In this document: positions 16,460 through 22,781 of the stretch, piece after piece
Numbering within the stretch: the stretch's first letter is position 1
Layout: every line of letters begins with the position of its first letter
NCBI GenBank assembly: GCA_963845285.1
Contig: CAWJRO010000040.1
Coordinates: forward strand, 1 to 22,781
DNA length: 22,781 bases
Reading direction: 5' to 3'
Origin: Methanobacterium_C sp963845285
Lineage (GTDB): Archaea > Methanobacteriota > Methanobacteria > Methanobacteriales > Methanobacteriaceae
Made by a program: the position numbers and the translations under genes
The notes under the pieces: generated by a model
The model's input: only the letters and a program-made list of their open reading frames with translations
Database searches by the model: none
Told to the model about the DNA's origin: nothing

Positions 16460-16847
16460 TTAAAAAATCTCTCCATTTTTTAGCTAATAAAATTGTGAAT
16501 CATTTTTAGCTAATTGTTAATTGTGAAATAAATCTTAAGTGTAGTTATTTTTTCTCTTCCGATTTATAAAACCTATTCAAAAAAAGAATTAAAATACTCG
16601 GATATCCGATATTAATAGGATTAAATTCAATGTGAATTGTAGTTGATTACTCCTACTGAAATAATTTTACCTACAGGAAGAATCCTAATACCATGTTCTA
16701 AGTTAAAAGCTAAATAATTTTCATTTATCTGTCTTTGCATACATTTTAAACAGTTTAAAGTCAGTTGAGTTCCATTTATAATGTTTGTGGTTGGGATAAT
16801 GATTCATATCTTCGGCTTGTCTTTCTTTCTCATAAATCCAACCAATA
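16460..16847. promoter_or_regulatory. dapL upstream region and a possible coding relic
   Basis: The part nearest 16459 is the leftward dapL promoter region. Between about 16627 and 16803, the leftward frame reads NGTQLTLNCLKCMQRQINEN then YLAFNLEHGIRILPVGKI and stops at TGA 16629-16627, without a start codon. It looks like the tail of a lost secreted or surface protein. No family is recognised. Confidence 0.35.
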
Positions 16848-17888
16848 CTAATAATCACTTTTTATAGTACTGCTGGGATTACCAGCTTCATTATTATTCA
16901 ATAAGTTTATTTCGCCGATTTTGGTCATGTTGGGTATTATGGGTAAGTTCTTTCCATAAGTTATTTGATTATTTAAAAATTTTATATCATCTGGACCACC
17001 TTTACCATTGTTTCTATTAATCAATGATCCATTATCAAATGATGCCCAAATTTGGAGTATTGTGTTATTTGTGTTTGTTTGTATATCATGAATTATTACG
17101 TCACGTCTGTTGACTCCCCAAAGATCTGTGCCTTCTATCTCTGCAGCTGCAATAATGGGGTTATTATTAAATTCAGTGCAATTTCCTTCTCTATAATATT
17201 GCGGTTCATTCGGTATGCAGATGAATTCTCCGTCTTTCATTTGAAACAATTTATTTAATGTAGTCCCTTCGAAGTAAATCTCAAATCCAACACAATTATC
17301 TGGGCTTTTGATTAAGAAGTGTCCCAAACCCATTTTAGTTAGTACGGATTGTGCTTTTTGCATAAACTCTTGGTTTATTGTTCCATTTTCCATTATTTGA
17401 CCAGCTAGTGACATTAATTTTTGGTTATAAGTTGAGCCATTACCACCACTACCAACAATCCAACCATCACTAGTTATTACAGTATGGTAAAAAAGACCGC
17501 CATTAACTTTGTATTCTATTTCTGCGTTTTTTCCAAAAAAACTGTTTTGTGTAATTATTAATTCAGCAGGAAATATTGCATCTCTCCTAAATGCAACTAC
17601 ATTATGATTATTTGTAATCTGTATTATAACTGAACAACAATCATTATTTAAATCCTTAATAATAACAACTACCCCCTCCAAACATTAACAACCCCAAAAA
17701 TACAACTAACCCCTGATTTTGGTTTGTATTAAGGCTTCGTATACTCTTTTTTCAATATTTTTTGCTCTACACCATTTTCTCCTAGTTCATAGTCAATTTC
17801 TTTCTCAAATCTATGTATTCTTATTTTTGAATTTAAAGCTTTATTTACCCTTATTTTTTTTTGCAAATTCTGGAATATGGGACAACAT
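16848..17888 (-). pseudogene. Membrane-anchored extracellular protein, N-terminus broken into several frames
   Basis: The long frame 17681-16848 (277 residues) has no credible start of its own: a stop lies immediately upstream and it begins inside a hydrophobic stretch. Pieces in other frames extend it upstream: MLSHIPEFAKKNKG from ATG 17888, VNKALNSKIRIHRFEKEIDY, NIEKRVYEALIQTKIRG, then LVVFLGLLMFGG joining VVVIIKDLNND. Together they give a charged N-terminus, one membrane helix and an extracellular domain with YHTVITSDGWIVGSGGNGST and KMGLGHFLIKSPDNCVGFEI. At least two of the breaks are single-base changes in G runs (about 17674-17670 and 17709-17706). The domain resembles parts of Methanobacteriales adhesin-like surface proteins as I recall them; the function is unknown. 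The intact total would be about 345 residues. Confidence 0.6.
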
Positions 17889-18071
17889 CTTTATTAAAAA
17901 TTGTTGAAAATATAGTTAATTTCCTTTTATTTATAATTAAATACCAAATAAATGATAACAATAAATTATTGTTTATCCTTAAGCCAGTACAAAAGTTTAA
18001 ATAAAGTTATTCATATAATTTTGTGAAATATTAAATAAATAATTGCGGATAAAATAGAAAAAGAGGATTTT
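17889..18071 (+). promoter_or_regulatory. Promoter and candidate operator of the gshF-like pair
   Basis: A 17-base perfect palindrome AACAATAAATTATTGTT (17957-17973) extends with one bulged base to GATAA...TTATC arms (17954-17977). Its look recalls metal- or peroxide-sensing Fur/PerR boxes, though this is resemblance only. A TATA-like TTTAAATAAAG follows near 17996-18006, and AGAGGA a few bases before ATG 18072 is the ribosome site. Confidence 0.45.
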
Positions 18072-19619
18072 ATGAACTGGGATTTCTCAAAAATATCAAA
18101 GTCTTTTTTAAAGGAGAATAAAGGAAACTTATTAGTAGAATGCAATTTTGGCCTGGAAAAAGAGTGTCAAAGAGTTCACTCTACTGGAGACCTTGCTTTG
18201 ACACCCCACCCCCCAGTATTTGGGGATAAAATCAAAAATCCGCGCATTACTACGGACTTTTCTGAAAGTCAAGTTGAAATTATAACATCACCCTTCACTT
18301 CTACCGACGAAGTTTATGAAGAATTAAATAAAATAAACACTGAAGTTGAAAAAAGCATAGGTGATGAGCTATTATGGCCACTTAGTATGCCTCCAAAACT
18401 TCCAAATGAAGCTGATATTCCGATTGCAAACTTTTCTGACTCTGAAGATGGAAAAACGAAGGAAATATACAGAAAAGGATTAGCCCTACGATACGGTAAA
18501 AAAATGCAAATGATATCCGGAATTCACTATAATTTTTCCTTTGGCGAAGGAATGATTAATTATTTATATAAAAAATTCGGGGATACAACAGATAAGCGTT
18601 TATTTATTGATAAAATACATTTTAAACTTGCAAGAAATTTTTTACGCTACAGTTGGATATTAATTTACCTTTTTGGGGCATCACCATCTTGTCATTCTAC
18701 TTATTTTTCAGTCATAAACAAGGAAATTAATGTAATTCATAAAAGTTGCCCTAGTTGTGCAAAAATTATTGGAAACGTCAATCAACCAAAAGCATCCTCA
18801 AGTGTAAGTAAAAATAATTTTTCCCGTTTATGTGTAGCTCAAATGCATCAATATGCAACATCATTACGTGTAAGCAGATTTGGATACTCAAATAGTCTTA
18901 AAAGCACAAATATATATTTCAATAGCTTAAAAGAATATTCTGCAAAGATTCATAAAATGATGTCAACTAAAGATGACGAGTATTTAAAACTAGGTATCTA
19001 TAAAGATGGTTCTCAAATACAGCTCAACGGAAATGTTTTACAAAATGAAAACGAATTTTATTCCTCAATTCGACTAAAACAACCCCCTAAAAAAGGAGAA
19101 ACATCATTGGAGGCTCTGGAAAATAGGGGTGTGGAATATGTTGAGTTGAGAATTTTGGATTTGAACCCATTTGAAAAGTTGGGTTTAAGCATTGAACAGA
19201 TGAATTTCATCCATGTTTTCATGCTTTTCTGTCTATTTGAGCAAAGTCCTCATATAACAGATGATGAACACGCAAATATAACCTCAAATCATCATTTGGT
19301 ATCACTTTTTGGAAGGAAGGAAAATTTAATACTCCAAAAATATGATAAAAACACGATTAGTTTGAAATCATGGGGAGAAGAGATATTTGAAAAACTTAGG
19401 AGCATAGCAGATTTGATGTACACCAGTACTAAGGATAATAAATATCGTGCATGTGTAGAAAAAGAGCATCAAAAACTTTTGGATAAATCATTATTACCCT
19501 CTGAAAGGATAAGCCGGGAAATGAAAGAAAATAATGAAAATTTTTTAGAATTTGGAATTAAATGGGCTAAGAGTAATTCACAAAAATGTGATATCATTAC
19601 TAATTTAGTTACAAACTAA
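18072..19619 (+). CDS. gshA: Glutamate-cysteine ligase (GshA-type; N-terminal half of GshF)
   Basis: 515 residues. Predicted to join glutamate and cysteine, with ATP, into gamma-glutamylcysteine. Motifs of the bacterial GshA/GshF ligase module are in order: LLVECNFGLEKECQRV (about 20-35, glutamate-binding), ALTPHPPVFG and ITTDFSESQVEIITSPF (about 59-75, catalytic acidic residues), GIHYNFSF (about 149), and YVELRILDLNPFEKLG (about 355-370). The C-terminus stops where the linker to the ATP-grasp domain lies in fused GshF. The second gene begins 21 bases later. Full length with no lesions. Most methanogens are not known for glutathione, so transfer from bacteria is likely. A ligase for another dipeptide cannot be excluded. 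Confidence 0.85.
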   Translation: MNWDFSKISKSFLKENKGNLLVECNFGLEKECQRVHSTGDLALTPHPPVFGDKIKNPRITTDFSESQVEIITSPFTSTDEVYEELNKINTEVEKSIGDELLWPLSMPPKLPNEADIPIANFSDSEDGKTKEIYRKGLALRYGKKMQMISGIHYNFSFGEGMINYLYKKFGDTTDKRLFIDKIHFKLARNFLRYSWILIYLFGASPSCHSTYFSVINKEINVIHKSCPSCAKIIGNVNQPKASSSVSKNNFSRLCVAQMHQYATSLRVSRFGYSNSLKSTNIYFNSLKEYSAKIHKMMSTKDDEYLKLGIYKDGSQIQLNGNVLQNENEFYSSIRLKQPPKKGETSLEALENRGVEYVELRILDLNPFEKLGLSIEQMNFIHVFMLFCLFEQSPHITDDEHANITSNHHLVSLFGRKENLILQKYDKNTISLKSWGEEIFEKLRSIADLMYTSTKDNKYRACVEKEHQKLLDKSLLPSERISREMKENNENFLEFGIKWAKSNSQKCDIITNLVTN

Positions 19620-19640
19620 TATCTGGAGAAGGCAGGTTTT

Positions 19641-20627
19641 ATGCTAAAAGAATATGAACGACTTGAACTTTCAACTCAACTTATCATCAACGAAGCATTG
19701 AAAAGAGGTATTGAAGTAGACGTACTTGATTGGGATGATAATTTTATTCGTTTAAAAAAAGGTGATAAAGTTGAATATATTAAGCAGGCCACAAAAACTT
19801 CAGTAGATTCATATATAGTACCTCTGATCATGGAAAACAAGGAAATAACAAAGTCAATTCTTAAAGAACATGACATTAATGTACCTGCAAGTGTAACTGT
19901 AAACCATATAGATAAAGCTTTAAGCATATATTCTGATTATATAGGTAAGAATATTGTGATAAAACCTAAATCTGCTAATTTTGGAGAAGGGGTTTCAATA
20001 ATTAAGGGTTTAAAGTCAAAAAAAGAGTATATTACAGCGATTAAAGAAGCATTAAACTATGGCACCCATGCTATGATTGAAGAATACATACATGGAAAAG
20101 AATATAGATTTCTAGTAGTTACGGATGAAGTTCTGGCAGTATTGTATAGAGTTCCTGCAAATGTTGTGGGAGATGGAATACACAACATCAAAGAGTTGGT
20201 TAGTGAAAAAAATAGGAGCCCCATGAGGGGTAAAGGGTACGTAACTCCACTCGAAAAGATTAACATGGGTTCAGCTGAAAAAAATAACTTGACTTCTCAA
20301 ATGAAGGATATATATTACGTTCCAAAGGATGGGGAGATTGTATATCTCCGGGAAAATTCCAATATTAGTACTGGTGGTGACAGTATCGATTTTACAGATG
20401 GTGTACATGAACAGTATAAGAAGATTGCCATAAACTCAGCAAAGGCAGTAGATGCAAAAATCTGTGGGGTAGATATGATCATCCAAGATGTAAAAGCAAA
20501 ACCTAATAAAAACAATCACAACATTATCGAACTGAATTTCAATCCAGTAATTTATCCACATGATTTCCCATATAAAGGTCAAAATAGGCATGTTGAGAAG
20601 AAAATACTTGATTTATTAAGATTTTAA
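19641..20627 (+). CDS. ATP-grasp glutathione synthetase domain (C-terminal half of GshF)
   Basis: 328-residue ATP-grasp ligase, predicted to add glycine to gamma-glutamylcysteine. It opens with ELSTQLIINEALKRGIEVDV and continues VEYIKQATKTSVDSY, TKSILKEHDINVPASV, NIVIKPKSANFGEGVSI (ATP-binding, about residue 104), MIEEYIHGKEYRFLV (about 144), RVPANVVGDGIHNIKEL, LRENSNISTGGDSIDFTDG (about 236), and the Mg-binding IIELNFNPV near the end. These are the motifs of the GshF C-terminal module, not of Escherichia coli GshB. The ATG has GGAGAAGG upstream and lies 21 bases after gshA, so the two are surely one operon. A stand-alone gene for this module is unusual. In-frame fusion was not found: gshA ends in a clean TAA. 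Confidence 0.85.
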   Translation: MLKEYERLELSTQLIINEALKRGIEVDVLDWDDNFIRLKKGDKVEYIKQATKTSVDSYIVPLIMENKEITKSILKEHDINVPASVTVNHIDKALSIYSDYIGKNIVIKPKSANFGEGVSIIKGLKSKKEYITAIKEALNYGTHAMIEEYIHGKEYRFLVVTDEVLAVLYRVPANVVGDGIHNIKELVSEKNRSPMRGKGYVTPLEKINMGSAEKNNLTSQMKDIYYVPKDGEIVYLRENSNISTGGDSIDFTDGVHEQYKKIAINSAKAVDAKICGVDMIIQDVKAKPNKNNHNIIELNFNPVIYPHDFPYKGQNRHVEKKILDLLRF

Positions 20628-20904
20628 GGGTGCACATTGTGGCAAAAAAATTGGTAAATCATCCACAGTTAAAGAAACTGAGTTAAATTACTTAGAAATT
20701 AAAAATTATAAAAATTAGTTTTTATTTCGATTTTTTATTTTTCAGGTTATTTTGATTATTTTGAAAAAAGAATATTATGAGGAAATAAAAATCAAAAAAA
20801 ACACAACCCAACACCCATTAATTTTACAACCCTTAATTCAATTTAAATGAACTTTAAACTGTTCAAACATTATTTAAATGAATTAAAAGTCCAGTTCATC
20901 CAAA
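20628..20904. other. Intergenic region after the gshF-like pair
   Basis: No gene is seen. T-rich stretches near 20715-20750 probably terminate the pair. A short inverted repeat AGTTCA...TGAACT (20893-20911) runs into the tandem repeat next to gltX. Confidence 0.45.
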
Positions 20905-21066
20905 CTGAACTTCAAACTCTTCAATTCATATAGGTGAAGTACGAACTTTAATTCACCGGCTGAACTTCAAACTCTTCAATTCATATAGGTGAAGTACGAA
21001 CTTTAATTCACAGGTCGAACTCTAAAACTCTTCAATCTTCATTTATGGGTGAAGTAGAACCTTATT
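20905..21066. repeat. 55-bp tandem repeat, about 2.9 copies, reaching into gltX
   Basis: Units begin at 20905, 20960 and 21015. The first two are almost identical (CTGAACTTCAAACTCTTCAA, then TTCATATAGGTGAAGTACGA). The third is degenerate and includes the last codons and stop of gltX. The array therefore looks like repeated duplication of the gltX 3' end. Each unit holds CTTCA...TGAAG arms able to form a small hairpin. Confidence 0.8.
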
Positions 21067-22745
21067 TTGTCCCCGACCTCATCAACCCTTGCAAATCCGA
21101 ATCTTTCAAGCTGGACAATATCATCAACTTTAAGCTTGGAAGCTGCAGGCTCAATAAAACCTGATACAACCGATGCATCTGGCATTACAACATCTGCAAC
21201 AATGGATTTTGCAACTGGAACCCACTGAACTATGTGTGCACCTGCTTCCCGAGCTTCTTCCAGGTTTGAACTGTGGTAAACTGCTATCCTTTCACCGCAG
21301 CATTTGCATGAACCCTCTTTAAATCGTATGTTTACAGCATCCATCAGCCTTAAAATTCCCTTTCCTGTTTTTGACACATCATCCAGTGTCAGGTAAACCT
21401 TGCCAGTGAATGGAATTTCACGGTCACCCCTCTCAGGGAAGCTTGGATGAAGATGTCTTTTTATCATACCCTCCTCTTTCTCAGGTAAGTTTGCTATCTG
21501 CACTCTCACAGGCTTTCCAACAAAGAAGTACCTGTCTGATGAGTCCTCAATAATTGAACGGTTGAGTCCGTAAACCTTCTTCCAGCTCACAGTTGCATCT
21601 GCCATTTTAGAACCGATCTCAACCATCAATTCGTAAAGTGCTCCTCTTTTTATTCCACGACGTGCTATGGCCCTTATTGTTCCGAGCCTTGGGTCGTCCC
21701 AGCCCGTGTATGTGCCGTCTTCTATTCCTGCCCTTGCTTTGGATGTGCTGAGTGCCACATCATCCATTTTAAGTCTTCCGTAGTGTATGAAAACCGGGAT
21801 TTTCCATCCAAAATGTCTGTAAAGATATTTCTGCTTTTCTGAGTTTGCAAGGTGGTCTTTACCCCTCAGTACATGGGTCATGCCCATGAGGTGGTCATCC
21901 ACTGCCACTGAGAAGTTCATCATGGGGTAGATCCTATACTTGCTTCCGGTACGTGGGTGTTCTTCATCAACTATTCTCATTGCAACCCAATCCCTTATTG
22001 CAGGGTTTTTATGATTTATATCAGTTTTAACACGTAAAACAGCGTCTCCCTCATCCATTTGTCCGAATTTTTTCCAGAGTTTGAGGTTTTCTTTCACCGA
22101 AAGGTCCCTGCATGGGCAGGGTTTGGATTCGTCCTTGAGTTTTTTAAAATCAGCCCCGTTGCAGGTGCACATGTAGGCCTGGCCCAGTTTTATGAGGTCT
22201 TCAGCGTACTTGTAATATATCTCCATACGGTCGCTTTGAATGAATTTTTCATCCCAGTTAAATCCCAACCACTTAAGGTCTTCCTCTATGGTTTGGTAAG
22301 CTTCAGGGTCAACCCTTCTAGGGTCTGTGTCCTCGATCCTCAAGATAAGCTTACCTCCATAACGTTTAACGTATTCACTGTTGAGGACTGCAGCTCTTGC
22401 ATGTCCTATATGTAGGGGGCCCGATGGATTTGGGGCGAATCTGAGAACAACTTCACCTTCAACATCTGGTAAGTCTGAAAGTCCTTTCTCCTCAACCTTC
22501 TTTTTTTCTTCTTTTAGTCCGCCGAGTTTTTCAAGCTCTGATTTTTGAAGTTCTGGATCCATTGCATTTACCTTTGCAACTATCTTTCCAGCTACTGAAC
22601 CTACTTCTTTGGCCTGTGATCGAAGTTCTGCATGGGAACTCATTATGGAACCTATTACAGAACCGGGATGTGCTTTACCTTTATGTTTCACGGCATTTAT
22701 CAATGCATTTTTGTATACAATTTCTTCAAGGTCGTTGCCACTCAT
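21039..22745 (-). CDS. gltX: Glutamyl-tRNA synthetase, archaeal type
   Basis: 568 residues. Charges tRNA-Glu, and in archaea normally also mischarges tRNA-Gln with glutamate for later amidation. An archaeal helical N-terminal extension (about 1-95) precedes the class I core with FAPNPSGPLHIGHARAA (HIGH at 112-115), RIEDTDPRR, a cysteine-rich zinc knuckle (CTC...CPC, about 194-214), VLRGKDHLANSEKQKYLY, and the KMSKS-equivalent ALSTSKAR. The C-terminal beta-barrel anticodon domain follows the archaeal/eukaryotic GlnRS-like pattern. ATG 22745 has a GTGAT ribosome site 6 bases upstream. It is full length and without lesions. Its 3' end forms part of the 55-bp tandem repeat. Confidence 0.95.
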   Translation of the reverse strand: MSGNDLEEIVYKNALINAVKHKGKAHPGSVIGSIMSSHAELRSQAKEVGSVAGKIVAKVNAMDPELQKSELEKLGGLKEEKKKVEEKGLSDLPDVEGEVVLRFAPNPSGPLHIGHARAAVLNSEYVKRYGGKLILRIEDTDPRRVDPEAYQTIEEDLKWLGFNWDEKFIQSDRMEIYYKYAEDLIKLGQAYMCTCNGADFKKLKDESKPCPCRDLSVKENLKLWKKFGQMDEGDAVLRVKTDINHKNPAIRDWVAMRIVDEEHPRTGSKYRIYPMMNFSVAVDDHLMGMTHVLRGKDHLANSEKQKYLYRHFGWKIPVFIHYGRLKMDDVALSTSKARAGIEDGTYTGWDDPRLGTIRAIARRGIKRGALYELMVEIGSKMADATVSWKKVYGLNRSIIEDSSDRYFFVGKPVRVQIANLPEKEEGMIKRHLHPSFPERGDREIPFTGKVYLTLDDVSKTGKGILRLMDAVNIRFKEGSCKCCGERIAVYHSSNLEEAREAGAHIVQWVPVAKSIVADVVMPDASVVSGFIEPAASKLKVDDIVQLERFGFARVDEVGDKIRFYFTHK

Positions 22746-22781
22746 TTAGAATCACTTTTAAAGTTTTAAATTACATGAATT

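Noticed and set aside
17719..17907. 62-codon plus-strand ORF
   Set aside because: It is antisense to the rebuilt N-terminus of the membrane-protein gene and has no ribosome site.

Overview
The window (about two-thirds A+T) looks like chromosome from a methanogenic archaeon of the Methanobacteriales, probably Methanobacterium or a close relative. Support: an archaeal-type glutamyl-tRNA synthetase, an LL-diaminopimelate aminotransferase of the DapL kind, archaeal GGTG/GGTGAT ribosome-binding sites, TATA-box promoters, poly-T terminators, and several short secreted proteins. The assignment rests on recognition of protein families; no database was searched.

Layout. 1-4014 (minus): the proximal part of a type I-B CRISPR-Cas operon, cas6-cas8b-(internal cas11)-cas7-cas5, running off the left edge; cas7 carries three single-base frame lesions and cas8b one. 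4289-5833 (minus): polysaccharide flippase. 6095-7477 (plus): MFS exporter. About 7.5-11.7 kb: a segment bracketed by two ~150-bp direct repeats and holding an ogt relic, a DUF815 AAA ATPase, a wrecked IS630-type transposase and an intact heliorhodopsin gene. 11.8-14.7 kb: an accessory junkyard with a stand-alone Lrp/AsnC ligand-binding (RAM) protein behind a 15-base poly-G tract and tandem palindromes, a DUF2283 protein, two truncated transposases, two small secreted proteins and a fragment of a third. 14.8-15.1 kb: an inverted copy of a repeat seen at 5.9 kb and a 28-bp-period palindrome array. 15.2-16.5 kb (minus): dapL. 16.6-17.9 kb (minus): a membrane-anchored protein gene broken into several frames. 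18.07-20.63 kb (plus): two adjacent genes matching the two halves of the bacterial bifunctional glutathione synthetase GshF. 20.9-21.07 kb: a 55-bp tandem repeat running into the 3' end of gltX (21039-22745, minus).

What stands out: (1) an intact seven-helix heliorhodopsin, with retinal lysine and counterion glutamate, in what looks like a strict anaerobe; (2) a split GshF pair, suggesting gamma-glutamylcysteine or glutathione synthesis in a methanogen, behind a palindromic candidate operator; (3) a strong internal ribosome-binding site and start inside cas8b that would make the Cas11 small subunit; (4) many single-base frame lesions, mostly in homopolymer runs, confined to the cas and accessory genes while housekeeping genes are clean. 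Point 4 means either real decay of dispensable DNA or uneven sequencing accuracy, and should be settled before any biological reading of those genes.
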